Source: Schoenoplectus triqueter
Lineage: Eukaryota; Streptophyta; Magnoliopsida; Poales; Cyperaceae
Assembly (NCBI GenBank): GCA_964058805.1
Contig: CAXKVV010001041.1
Location: 1-29,837, forward strand
Reading direction: 5' to 3'
Length of the DNA: 29,837 bases
The position numbers were made by a program, and so were the translations under genes. Positions 10,513-21,500 of the stretch are shown piece by piece. A model generated the notes under the pieces. The model made no database searches and was not told the origin of the DNA. It worked only from the letters and a program-made list of their open reading frames with translations. How positions within the stretch are numbered: position 1 is the first letter of the stretch; every line of letters begins with the position of its first letter.

Positions 10513-11211
10513 CAGGTGCGGACCTAGAAGGAGCCAGAGCAACCGTCTCCTCCTGAAATTTAAAAAATAATATTTTCGATAATTTATCTCTTCTGAAAAA
10601 AAATTTGTCCCCTAAATTGATTATTTTGATTGAGAAAAAATATTTAATATCGTATATAATGAGAGCATCCACATTGATGATAATTATAAAAAATAAAATT
10701 TTATGTCACGTCATAGAATTGACAATCTCTTTTAAGAGTGACATCATTGAATAGAATGAAATTGATAAAATGACACTGTTATAATTAATTTTTCGCTTCT
10801 CCGCTGACATGACTTGTCAAATGGACCGTCAAATTTAGACAATTATCTAATTTTATCTAGTCTCTTCATCCTTAAAATTTAAATGACAGTTATCAAATGA
10901 GATTTGACAATCAATTTGATAATAAGATGCAGATGCTCTGAGTTCATAATAAAATAATATGCAAATATTTCAAAATATAAAATTTCACAGTGGAAAACTT
11001 CTGTCATCAACTTAATTATTTATTACTTTGAGTTTTATTTTGTTATTATTTTTAATATGTAAAAGAATGTTATTTTGATAGTTTTTTGTTAGATAATAAT
11101 ATATATTAAATTATTAATTTTTATTTAGTACCCGATTAGTTAATGGATTCGAACTTGATAACCTATTACGATTCGATAATTACCCCGACCAAAATCCTAC
11201 ACCGTCCTCTG
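10513..11211 (+). mobile_element. hAT-like CAGGGGCGGA element, copy C (both ends present)
   Basis: The element starts CAGGTGCGGACCTAG at 10513 and ends CTACACCGTCCTCTG at 11211, so its inverted ends are related (CAG-G/A-GG-GCGG type). It is flanked by AATGTTAT (10505-10512) and TATGTTAT (11212-11219), 7 of 8 identical, the duplication length of hAT elements. The interior shows the same blocks as copies A and B. A 276-bp MITE splits it at 10663-10938. No transposase is present, and the element is about 420 bp without the insertion. Confidence 0.82.
10663..10938. mobile_element. Harbinger-like MITE nested in hAT copy C
   Basis: The ends are GAGCATCCACATTGATGATA (from 10663) and, reverse-complemented from 10938, GAGCATCTGCATCTTATTAT. 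The element is flanked on both sides by TGA (10660-10662 and 10939-10941), a 3-bp duplication of the kind PIF/Harbinger elements make. On either side the sequence resumes similarity to copies A and B. It is non-coding. Superfamily is inferred from the duplication length and end type. Confidence 0.78.
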
Positions 11212-12673
11212 TATGTTATCATACGGTATTATGTATATCATATGGGTATTCTCAGGAGCGAAAACTTTGATTCAGGAGTAAAAATTAAAACAATTTTGAG
11301 AATCGAGATTTAAAAATTTTCTTCAATGTAAAACATATTTTTATTTTTTTAATAATATACATAATTACAAAATATTCGTAAAAAAATTTTATTTTTCATT
11401 AAAGTAACTAACACATGTATAAATTAACTATATAACTTTTTACATGTTTGAAATGGGCAATTTAACAAAATGCTCTTCTTCACAATTTTTTATAACAAAA
11501 TATATTTCCCTAAATGTTTTTTAACAAAATATCTTTCTTGATCCATTTAAAATTATCTACCATGATTACTAAAGGATGCATATCTTAATTCCATGATTAT
11601 ATCTTAAATGCATAATTTTTAATTAATTAAAATATTTTTTAATGAATGATCGATGCTAGTATGAACTTAAACTAAACTACATAGTAAGCTTAAATATAAA
11701 CTTTGTTAGTTAAGTTATAAATAAAAAATTTAAACTGCTAAAATCAATCTAACTTATTAATGATGTGTTAAATAAATTTATTAATTTGTACTCTATTTTT
11801 TGTAAATTAAAGTGGCCAAAATTTAATTAAAATGACTTATCAAACTTTTGTTTTTGCTTGACTTTTTTAATTAAATAATATTAAAAAGATTTAAATGATT
11901 AAAAATTTAAATATATCACTTATGAAGTAAAGTATATCGGTTACGATAATTTAGGCTTAATTCACTCTTAGGGTGTGTCTAATAGTTTTGAGATTATGCT
12001 TATGTTGTTATCATTGTTTTAAAATGTGGTTCATGCAGACGCATATGCGTATGCGGTGGTCAGAACGTGCTCAAAATAATATGCGGTATTAATATGCAGT
12101 TTTGGTCTAGTATGTTGTATGTGCGGTTTGTATGGCATAGTATGCGGTATATATTATAAAAAACCTAAAAAACTCGTCTAATTTACGGTATATATCATAA
12201 AAATATGAAAACATGTCTTAAAAATTTATAAAAATAATATATATTTTGTTGAGATTCGAACTTGCACAAATGTGCTATTATATAAACATTGAAATAACTA
12301 GATCTTCTTTGATAGAAATTATAAGCTCTAGGATGGTGGTATTGAAAGGTCAAGAAGGTGCAAGAATGTAAAGAACCTAAGATAGAAATGTATAAACCGG
12401 TTTGGGGCTTAATATTCAAATGTAATGGCAACTGAATACGATTTAAAATAATTCAATTCTCACAAGAATATATCAATTAAAGAAACATGAGAAAAGAAAG
12501 TAAAGATAAAGCAAGAACACAAGATGTAACAGAGTTCGGCTTCAACAATGCCTACGTCTCCGGAACCCTCAACCTCTAACAATTGAGGTTGAGTCGATAT
12601 ATTTAAAAATGATTTTTACACTTGTAGAACTTGGTCCCTTACAAAAATGGGTTGTCAAGCCTATCGGTAACAA

Positions 12674-12769
12674 GAGTGACAACACACTCAAAAATGGTGA
12701 GTGACAACACACTCAAAAAGGGTTGAGTGACAACACACTCAAAAGAAAGGTGAGTGACAACACACTCAA
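12674..12769 (+). repeat. Four spaced copies of GAGTGACAACACACTCAA
   Basis: Copies begin at 12674, 12699, 12725 and 12752, so the period is 25, 26 and 27 bases. Spacers of 7-9 bases differ slightly. Each copy is itself a dyad, GAGTG...CACTC. This looks like a diverging minisatellite inside the hAT element. Confidence 0.92.
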
Positions 12770-13046
12770 GAAAATGTGAGCACTACATCTCAAAATAATA
12801 TTTTCAAGAAGATCACGAAGGATCAAGTTGGGAGAATAGAGAGAAGCTAGATTGAGTTTCAACAAAGATTTGGCTAATTGAGTGTATCAATCTCTTGAAT
12901 TATCTCTCTCACTTTGTATATGGCTAGTAAACTTTCTAGAGTAATGATTTAGCTAGATTAGTTAAATTCCAACTCATCAACTAATTTTCAGTGAGAGAGG
13001 TGATCCTTTTAAAATAGATTTTCTGAAGAAACTATTTTTCGGCCTG

Positions 13047-13284
13047 AACCGTTATAACGGTTTACGAATCGTTATAACGGTTTAGAAAGAATAGTCGTTG
13101 GATCAACTGAATTGAAACGTTATAACGATTTATCAAATCGTTATACGTTTCCCAAATCGTTGTAACGATTACTGAATCGTTACATAACGATACACTCTGG
13201 TTTCTTTTAGAATATTTCTGTCTTAGAATATTTTTGAGTATTGAGATGAACCGTTATAACGTTTACTGAATCGTTATAACGATT
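13047..13284. repeat. Array of AAYCGTTATAACGRTT palindromes
   Basis: About eight full or nearly full dyads occur in 240 bp. They include AACCGTTATAACGGTT (13047-13062, perfect), the ATCGTTATAACGGTTT type near 13067 and ACGTTATAACGATTT near 13109. AATCGTTGTAACGATT lies near 13155, AATCGTTACATAACGAT near 13175 and AATCGTTATAACGATT (perfect) at 13269-13284. The AACGG core resembles plant MYB-binding sites, but function is only inferred. Confidence 0.85.
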
Positions 13285-13825
13285 CCCTGGGCATATGCAA
13301 TTTTCTTGACCAATTCAACCCAGTTTGAATCTAACTAAACCTAAACCTAATGCAGTCTTGATTAAGCTCTTATATCCCAGCACTAGTCTTGATTTTTGTG
13401 CACTAGTCTATTTACATGTTAATCCCTGCACAAAACTCAAACAAGGCAATTTATAAAATTCAAGATTGTTTTGCAAATCGACAAATCAAAGAAGATGTTA
13501 AGTGTAACATTCTTCTTTTCCAATATTCTATACTCCTATTTATTATATTATAGATATAAAATCCGTATATAAGACTCCGCATGAAAATTCACATATGCGG
13601 TATGCGATGACCATCCGCACGCATTTTAAATCATTGGTTGTTATGCAGGATAAAATTCTATATATGAGAACTCATCAATCGATTTTGTTGAATCCATACG
13701 CATAGAAAACATACAAAAATAATATTGAGAGTGTAGACATCGTGGCCTTGTGAGAAAATTTATTTTTTTTTGAAAATTTTGATATTAATTCTATTTTTTT
13801 TTACTAACAATATTAATATATAATA

Positions 13826-14232
13826 AGAGTGAGGCTATGGTGCTTCGCGAAGCACAAAACCTCCCGTGCTTCGCGTCCGTATCTCGAATTTGAAAGTTCA
13901 TACGCTCGATCCAAACCGTTGAACATGATCTTCATATTGAAATATCTTTGGAGATCAAATTTTATATTTTTTTTGAATTTTTTTGCTATTTTTTAAATGA
14001 GTATAAAATTTGCTGATCTAACGATTTCTGCACCATCCAAAACTAGCGATTTTGTACCCATCTAAAAAATAGCAAAAAAATTCAAAAAAAATATAAATTT
14101 TGATCTCCAAAGATAGTTCAATATGAAGATCATGTTCAACGGTTTGGATCGGGCATATGAACTTTCAAATTTGAGATACGGACGCGAAGCACGGGAGGTT
14201 TTGTGCTTCGCGAAGCACCATAGCCTCACTCT
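13826..14232. mobile_element. 407-bp foldback element, near-perfect palindrome
   Basis: The left arm starts AGAGTGAGGCTATGGTGCTT at 13826. The right arm is its inverse, ending at 14232. The arms stay nearly identical for about 180 bases, with only scattered mismatches, around a short loop. ATATAATA flanks both sides exactly (13818-13825 and 14233-14240). Each arm holds the 16-bp palindrome GTGCTTCGCGAAGCAC (13840-13855 and 14203-14218), an unusual CG-rich island in AT-rich DNA. A transcript would form a long hairpin. It is non-coding. The 8-bp duplication suggests hAT, though a 9-bp reading (Mutator) is possible. Confidence 0.88.
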
Positions 14233-14512
14233 ATATAATAATATTATTTAAATGAAATGATAATTTTTTTATTCATAAAAATATTTTTAATTTTTTAAAT
14301 TATAATAAATATTAAGAAAATAGTGAAAATAATTAAAAATGATAAAATAATTACTATTAATTTAATTTGAATACAAAATAATTAAATGATTTTTAACAAA
14401 ATTATGGTTTGAAAATAAAATTTTGTTAATAATTTATGATAATTGAAAGACTAATAAAATTTATCGGATAGTTTAACTGTGATTTATTAAGAACCAGTGT
14501 AACTGTATAAAC

Positions 14513-14678
14513 TGTGATTTATTAAGAACCAGTGCAAAAGCTATTTGAAACTCTAATTAAACCAATTCGATAATTAAAAGACTAATAAAATTCAATGTGA
14601 TTTATTAAGAACCAGTGCAAAAGCTATTCGAAACTCTAATAAAACCAATTTGATAATTAAAAGACTAATAAAATTCAA
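14513..14678 (+). repeat. 83-bp tandem duplication with partial flanking copies
   Basis: An 83-bp unit beginning TGTGATTTATTAAGAACC occurs at 14513-14595 and 14596-14678 with few differences. A first partial copy lies at about 14478-14500. The second half of the unit recurs from about 14721 to 14765. Confidence 0.9.
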
Positions 14679-14958
14679 AATCCTAGTTATAATTATTGAT
14701 CATGATAGATAATTTCAATAATGAAACCAATCCGATAATTAAAAGACTAATAAAATTCAAAATCCTAGTTAAATCATTATTGATGATGATGGATAATTTT
14801 AGATGATCAGTAAGTGTATTTTATTAAAAAATTTAAAGGGAACGGTATTTTATTATAAAAATTTCTGTTAAAGAATTTAAAGGGGAAATTATTTTGTTAC
14901 AAAAATTTATGAAAATTTTTATGTTGAAGAATATTTTGTTAAATTGCCCAGTTTTAAA

Positions 14959-15429
14959 TTAGAGCATGGACGTAAGGACACAATCCATCATTCAATTATG
15001 ACTAAACATTAGACTTGGAAATAACTGTGAAAACGTCAAATCTAATATCTTCTGCAAATTTTATTTTGTTTCATCCATCGCATCCAAATTCAATCCATCA
15101 ACGAAACTCCATTGCTTCCACTATCCTAACACTAATCGCCCATGCTACAAAACCAAACACAGACTATCGCCATGAACTAGAAAAGAAAAGGGGCACCGAT
15201 ACATGCTATCGCCATGAACTAAAATGACCCGGTTAACTCGGACTAAAAACAAGGCTCAACAAATGTGAACCATATGTCCATACTATTTACCAACAATTAC
15301 AAATTAACTTTATTCAATCCCAAAAGGACTTCGTCATCAGATGAAATTAAGAAAAGAAAAAGGGAAAAAAGGGGGAAAAACAGCAAACAAACAGCAACAC
15401 CTATTCCTGCTAATGTAGTTCCGAGTCTA
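14959..15429. other. 3' flank of the LEA gene
   Basis: No separate gene was recognised. The right part is probably the 3' untranslated region of the LEA gene, which is read leftwards. A 16-base stretch, ACTATCGCCATGAACT, occurs twice (about 15163 and 15207). Open frames here show no family features. Confidence 0.4.
15309..15314 (-). terminator. Probable polyadenylation signal of the LEA gene
   Basis: On the minus strand this reads AATAAA, about 115 bases downstream of the LEA stop codon. It is a plausible signal by position and sequence only. Confidence 0.45.
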
Positions 15430-17444
15430 TCAGATCTGATCCTTGTTTCTAAGTTCTCTCTTTTCTTCATCATCCAATGGCTTCCCTCTGTCGGCCTTCA
15501 CATCAGCATCCACCACCTTCTTCACCTCATCTTTGGGCTCGTCGCCGGCCACCGTCTCTTTTATCTCATGTACTGCTTCCTTTGTGGCTTGCCAAGCACC
15601 CTGTGCTGCTTGCTTGGCTTTGTCTCCCATGATTTTTGCAGTCTCAACGACTTTTTCGCCCGTGGATCCCGTACCCTCTGCCACCCTCTCACCAGCATAC
15701 TTGGTACCTGTTAAGACCAAAGCAATTTTTTTAAATTGAACTTGAGACTAATGTACTCTACAAGGCTTACAAACGAAATTGTAACCTATCAAAATTTAAC
15801 ATAACTGCTGTGCATATGACAGTAGAATGTGCAAACATAGGATGATAATATCTTTATGTTCTTCAATAAAAAAAATAATTTTGTTTGAAAGTAGACACTA
15901 ACATCACATTAGATATTGAATCTGGTAATGATAAATTGTAAAACAGAATTACCAAAACAGACACTTTTAACAAAACTTCTGGAAAATATGTTCTTCCATA
16001 TATAATTTAATTTGCATACAAATGACAAATAATTGATTCAAATTATGCAATTGGACACACTAAGAACAATCATAATCAACCGAAATGAGAAGGCTAGCTA
16101 AAATATACCTTCAACGGTATTGTCCTTTGCAGCTTTTGTCTTCTCCTTCACCTTCTCAGCAGCTGCGTCAGCGGTATCCATGGTTTTCTCTGTTGCATCT
16201 TTGGCCATCTCTTTCGTCTTCTCCATCCCTGCTTTAGCAGTCTCCTTCACTTTCTCTGATGCACGAGATCCTTTCTCTTGCACCCCGTATGCCTCTTCCT
16301 TTCCCTAGTTGAGATGACAAATAAACACTCAGCAATTCCATCAGTTGCAAGAATCCTATTCTATCCTCTGCCCGATGCTAACATGTCATGATTGCCCAGT
16401 AAAGATTGACATGTTTTCATACTGATCCAATTTGAACTGTTCTAAGTTAATCAAACAGGCTCCCTACCATCACTACAGAACATCATAATGGCTATGGTCT
16501 ATAAATATCATTATGTCAATAGTTATCTAAAATATTTGCCTTTACATCCATGTCCATATCAACAACAATTTTTCTAATATCCAAGGACAACTAACCAAAT
16601 AATACTTATCATAAGGACAAATTGTAATTTGTTTAAAAAGAAGAAAAAAAAACCTTGTCCATGGCTTCTTTTACCTTTTGCTTTGCATCCTCACTGAAAC
16701 GAGCCGCACTCTCTTGTGCCTCACCGGCCTTCTCCTTTGCTCTGTCCATACCTTCGTCTGACATTTGCCCTGTTTTATCATACGCATCATGGGCTGTTTC
16801 TTTTGCCTTCTCCTTGGCCTCCTCAGCTTTCTTCTTCCCCTCATCGACTACATTGCTTGCGGTGTCTTTAGCATCCTCTTTCATGTCGTGAGCCTTTTCA
16901 CTTGCTTGGTTGCCACTTTCGACTGTGGCTTCTTTTGCTTCCTGTGCTGCATCTTTGTACTTGTCCTTGATGTCTTTGTCATCGCCGGTGTGATTGTAAG
17001 CCTATGATAAAAAGTTGGCCAGTCTATTTTATTAAAACAAAACATCTTATTCCATGGCGTTAGAAATAGAGAACTGAGTGCTCTGAGAAAGGAAGACGCT
17101 AAATCAATAAGCTAAATAATAATAACTAAGATAAATCCAACTTGGAAAATAACTGGTTTATTCCAATCCTTGCTGAGAAATACAAGCAACAAATATTTCA
17201 GGAACACTAATCCTTGCAAAATTAAAAACCCTACTAAGATACATAAAGGAAAAGGACATGGGAGTGGTAAACAATAGTGTGTAAAATAGACCTTTGATGA
17301 CTTTCTAGAGGCTTGAAAAATGAGTCTACTTGGCTTAACGATTGGCGAACGGAGAGGAAGGAAAAGAGAAGGTTTTGAGTGGAATCTTCTCGCAATTACA
17401 GCATTGACTGTGATAATGCTCCTCCCTCCAAGCATCGCTGCCAT
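15430..17444 (-). CDS. LEA_4 family late embryogenesis abundant protein, probably mitochondrial
   Basis: Four exons on the minus strand: 17292-17444, 16654-17001, 16109-16304 and 15430-15707. All introns are GT-AG and join in frame (phases 0, 0, 1), giving 324 aa. Residues 1-51 (MAAMLGGRSIITVNAVIARR...) have many Arg and hydroxyl residues and no acids, typical of a mitochondrial presequence. The rest is Lys-, Glu- and Ala-rich with degenerate 11-residue repeats such as KEKAKETAHDA and AEKVKEKTKAA. It lacks membrane segments. Such proteins are disordered in water and fold as amphipathic helices on drying, protecting membranes, as shown for pea LEAM. I chose ATG 17444 for its A at -3 and G at +4. 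In-frame ATGs exist upstream (17534, and 17453/17450), and the first would add 30 residues with acids. Family is firm; location is inferred. Confidence 0.9.
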
Positions 17445-17593
17445 CCTCATCATTTGTAAAAAGAGTAAAACAGAGACAAGTCTAGAAGGAGATTTATTGA
17501 TTTCTTTGAGAGCTTTTGAATTATCTGGTTCCATTCGAAGAGGCGTCACCCGACTTTGGTAATAGTAATAGGATGGGAGAAAGATATGACATA

Positions 17594-17644
17594 GACACGT
17601 GTCCTCACACGTAGCATGCTGTCGTTATTTATATAACGCGTGTC
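17594..17644 (-). promoter_or_regulatory. ABA-response elements and TATA box upstream of the LEA gene
   Basis: The palindrome GACACGTGTC (17594-17603) contains an ABRE/G-box core on both strands, and CACACGTA at about 17606-17613 is a second ACGT element. ACGCGTGTC (17636-17644) matches the CE3 coupling element known from barley HVA1. A TATATAAAT box (minus strand, 17627-17635) lies between them. This combination fits induction by abscisic acid and drying. The ABREs are downstream of the TATA box, near the expected transcript start, which is unusual. Confidence 0.65.
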
Positions 17645-18586
17645 TCTGAACTTTTAGGTTTAATCTTCTCCATTTGCAACATAACTGCGGTATCTGTGCA
17701 TCTGTTTGTTTATGTTTATTATTTCCCAGTCTTTTCAAATGTTATATTATATAATACAAATTAGCCTAAAGATTTGTATTAGTGTATAACTATATATTGA
17801 CTGTTTATATAGTCAATGGCTGAAATGTAGGCGAACTTCTTTTTATCTAGATACATATTAACATACTGTTATTTCAAAACAAGCGGTCTCACTTTCGAAA
17901 TGGGAATTATACTATCCGATTTCAAGAAAAACAATGACATTCACTGCACTGCAAGAGAAATTTTATATTTTATATCCTATTTTATTCACACTTTAGATTA
18001 TACTTAATACAGTTAGTGTTTGAATCTATAAAATTTTGCAATTAACATATGAAATGCTTGTCACCTTTTTATTTTCTAACCTATCAATGTATCATAGAAA
18101 TTTAAGCTAAGAAATATATAAAGATGATTCTTAAATTTTTCTTTCTAATAACGTAAATACAAACAACTATACTGTCACTTGCCTACAATTCTTGAGAAAA
18201 TGTATAAGCGCCTGAAAATACAAACAAAGAGTATACATATAAAAGGTAAAAAATAAAACAACCACGTCTCTTAATGCAAGAGTTTTTCATATCATAACAT
18301 AACAAAAACACAGAATTTACAAGAATCAACCTTTTTATGCAACAAAAATATCCAAAAGCATGAATATTTACAACAGTTAATCAGATGTTCTCACAAAAAT
18401 TTTTAATCTCAAAAGAAGAAAAAAAAAGCGATAAAAAAGAGAGACTAATAACTGTGTTGTGTGTGTTGTTATCTGTTAATATATTCTCCTTTCTAGCTTT
18501 CTCTTTTGTTAGCCGTTAAAGAAGAGAAGAAAAAGAATATTACAAACACACATTTTTCAAATGAAAGCACTCACTAAAACAGTCGG
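17645..18586. other. Intergenic stretch between LEA and the KUP transporter
   Basis: AT-rich DNA holds the distal LEA promoter and the 3' region of the transporter gene, both read leftwards. No further gene, inverted ends or clear repeat was recognised. Confidence 0.4.
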
Positions 18587-21500
18587 TCACACCATGTATG
18601 TTGTATGAACCTGCAGCAAACTCCCATGTGGTATACTAACCGTAGTAATACCTCTTCTGCAATTGCTTCTCAAAAATGTATAGAAGTAATTTAAAATTAA
18701 TTTTCTAAAAAACCACGAGTCCTTTGTAGCCCTAATTCCACCATTCGACATCAAATACACAGCTCCCGACTCCTTGGCTTTCTTAATAAATGAACGCTCC
18801 AATTCCAAATTCTTTGCATAATCAGGGCCTTTATCCTGTGAGGACGACGTGCTACAGATTGGCTTTGAATTAGAGCTCGAATTTGGAGGGGCTTGGTAAT
18901 CAGATAAAAGAGGCACATCTAGAAAATAGATGCTTCCATTTGGCGCTGTGACAATTGTTGAACTGGAGGTTTCCTGTATTTCATCTGAATCAAAATCATC
19001 ATCACTTTGCAAAAATAGCTCTTGCACTTCTCTCTCTATAAATTTCTCTAAACCCTCTATCAGGCATTGTTCAAATACTTGGTGTTCTTTTCGCACATCT
19101 TTATAGCCATACCTGTTATTGCAAAAAAATAAGGTTACTATGGGTATTACTTGATTTTTCATTTCCTGGCTTTATCATTTTGGGTTCCACTTTGTTTAGC
19201 TGTCCTATTTTTCTACTTGTCAGCAACATACCAGTGAAGTACAGTATAATCTATTACTTGGTTGTGAATGTTTTAGTACGTTTTATCTAGAGGTGGCAAT
19301 AGTGCAGGTCGGGTTGGGTTTGGGCGGGTCACGTCATTTATATGTTAATTTTTTTTCAGATCTTTAATTGATTTCGATTTGATTGTAGGTCATCCGGGTT
19401 CGGGTTAGGTCAGTTTGACTTTACTTTCTCAAAAAAATGGGTCAGGTCCGGGCATGTTTCTCGGGTCGAGTTGGATCTTACCACCTCTAATTTTATCATT
19501 TTGTCTTATTGTGGATCTGATTTAGTACTTGTTTGATATTATTCCCTTATGGTACCAGCATGACTCTCTAACCTGTATTAGTCTGCAAATACAGGTTAAA
19601 TATGGCAGGACTAATAGCTCATCACCAATAAGCCAAAGAGGAATGGTTGGGATTAACCGTACAATGCTCTTTTTCATCCTAAACTAAAAGACAATGGTAC
19701 AGATCACATCTTAAGCAGGAATTCTTAGTTTTCTTCACTTATCCAACTCCTATCTCACCTAGCAGAAGAATAACCATTATGTAGTAATTCCAGCAAATCC
19801 AGTGTTGCTCTAAGTACCACATGGAAAAAAAAAACAGACAGAAGAATTACTACGAATATTAAAATACCTTGCTATGCAACGAAACAAGTGGTAGTTTCTT
19901 GGGCAAACTCTCTGAAACAGAAATCTCTCTGTCTGTGGCACCACCGGTACAGGAATGTACTTGATGGACACAAAAACAACCATAGAGTGTATGGCAGGGA
20001 GAGTTGTCAAAAACTGCCCAAAAACCGCTGGAATTCCCTTAACCAATTCACTACAGAGCAAGCCAACGCCTGGAGCTCTAATTGTACCCAAATTGCACCC
20101 CAGTTTCTTTATCAGATCCATAGAGAGCATCTGTTTGATCTCGCTGTCATACTTCAATTTTGTACCATAGTTCCATACAACCATAACTAAAAGGAGAAAC
20201 ATGGAGAAGAGGAGCATAACCCAGCTCCCACTTCCAATACTGGTGAGGAGGGAGGAGAAGAAAACAAGTTCCAAGCCGATAAACAGACAAAGGAAGAAGA
20301 GGATTATATAAAGTTGGATTTGCCATATTAGAACCATTATGATAGTTACTAGTATGGTTGTCATCATCATTACCCCGGCCTCTGTGATACCTGTCAGTAA
20401 ATTTTAATTTTGATATCAAAAGAAATGCCAAATTGCAATTCCTGTTTTTACTCCCAATATTAAAATGACCTCTTGGGGGTTGGGGGTGAGGGGATTAGAC
20501 AATTGGTATAAAACTCAATTCCCCAACATGGTACTAGTTGTGTAACAGATATCTCCATAAATTCCAAACCCATTGGTGATCAGTTGAGAACTATTACCAT
20601 ATGCGACACCAATATCATCAACGCTTCTGAAAGAAACCAGAAATAGAGCACAAAAGATCATGAGAAACCAGTTTATGAAGGGAATATAAATCTGGCCCAT
20701 GAACTTGCGAGAAGTGTGTATAATCTTCAGGCGTGGGAAGCAACCAAGTGCTATTGACTTGTTTATGCATGCAAAGGTGGCAGTGATCATGGTACGACTG
20801 GCAATCAATGCAGCTATGTTGGCTATGAACAGCACAGGCCAGAATGTTCCACCTGTGTAAGAGGATAAATATTCATGTTTTGAAGTAGGAAAAGAAGATT
20901 AATTACAGGGATTGTAGATTTATTACTGGCCCATATAGGTACTGAGTACCATGAGCGGATACCATAAAGATATTTCAATGTGGCATTTTTTTTCCAGTCA
21001 ATTTTTGGGCATGCACATGATGAAATAAGCCTTGATTGAGGAACTAAGCATCAAGCTTCACCATAGATGCAAAGAAAAATAGAAGGCAGAGGAGATTGGG
21101 CTCTAATATCCAAATTAGTATTTGCAGGCCCAAAAATTTTGTGGTACTTGCAGCTGCTAGATTATTATTTCAGGAAAACAGTGTGTTTTGACCACAAGCA
21201 ATTATAAGTTGTGCATTGAATACCAATATACATTGTGCTATTTCCTACCAAAACTCCCAATACTGTTATCTATGATTCATTTCTGTAAAATCCAGCAGAA
21301 TGTTAGCTTAGAATGGTTAAGATTACCATGAAACTAAGTGATAATACTTATGATAGTGTCGAATACAGATGATAAGTACCTAACATAGTTTTGCTTACTG
21401 GGAATTGATGAGAAGAAGATCTGCTCATTAGTGGTCTGGTTTGCAAGAAGAAAAGCAGCTTGCCCTAAGTACCCCAGAAGCAAACACGGCAGGACAAACA

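Larger units (their letters stand above)
12012..13636. mobile_element. hAT element, 1.6 kb, with perfect 8-bp target duplication
   Basis: The ends are CATTGTTTTAAAATG (12012-12026) and, reverse-complemented from 13636, CAATGATTTAAAATG. GTTGTTAT flanks both sides exactly (12004-12011 and 13637-13644). Inside both ends the motif TATGCGG or its inverse recurs (12050-12150 and 13585-13610), like the subterminal transposase-binding repeats of hAT elements. The middle (12440-13550) is unlike the ends and carries two repeat arrays. It may be a captured or inserted sequence. No transposase open frame was recognised. Confidence 0.85.
11454..14950. mobile_element. 3.5-kb non-autonomous element with about 130-bp terminal inverted repeats
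   Basis: The left end reads TGGGCAATTTAACAAAAT. The right end, reverse-complemented, reads TGGGCAATTTAACAAAATAT. The similarity extends about 130 bp through three spaced TAACAAAATA motifs to AAAATTATC. The flanks are GTTTGAAA (11446-11453) and GTTTTAAA (14951-14958), 7 of 8 identical, or 8 of 9 if the adjacent T is counted. This fits a Mutator-like or hAT-like DNA transposon. No transposase was found. The interior holds a 1.6-kb hAT element, a foldback and an 83-bp tandem repeat, so much of its length came later. Confidence 0.72.

Noticed and set aside
12195..12431. Minus-strand 78-codon frame inside the hAT element as a possible transposase piece
   Set aside because: It shows no hAT transposase motif and is too short to judge.
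12674..12769. Evenly spaced repeats resembling a small CRISPR array
   Set aside because: Spacers are only 7-9 bases and similar to each other, and the setting is a plant transposon; it is a minisatellite.
15265..15739. Plus-strand open frames of 149 and 98 codons
   Set aside because: They mirror the last LEA exon and its flank on the other strand and show no family features.
16120..17007. Plus-strand hydrophobic-looking open frames
   Set aside because: They are the antisense of Lys/Glu/Ala-rich LEA exons; the low-complexity codons give Ser/Phe/Ala strings on the opposite strand.
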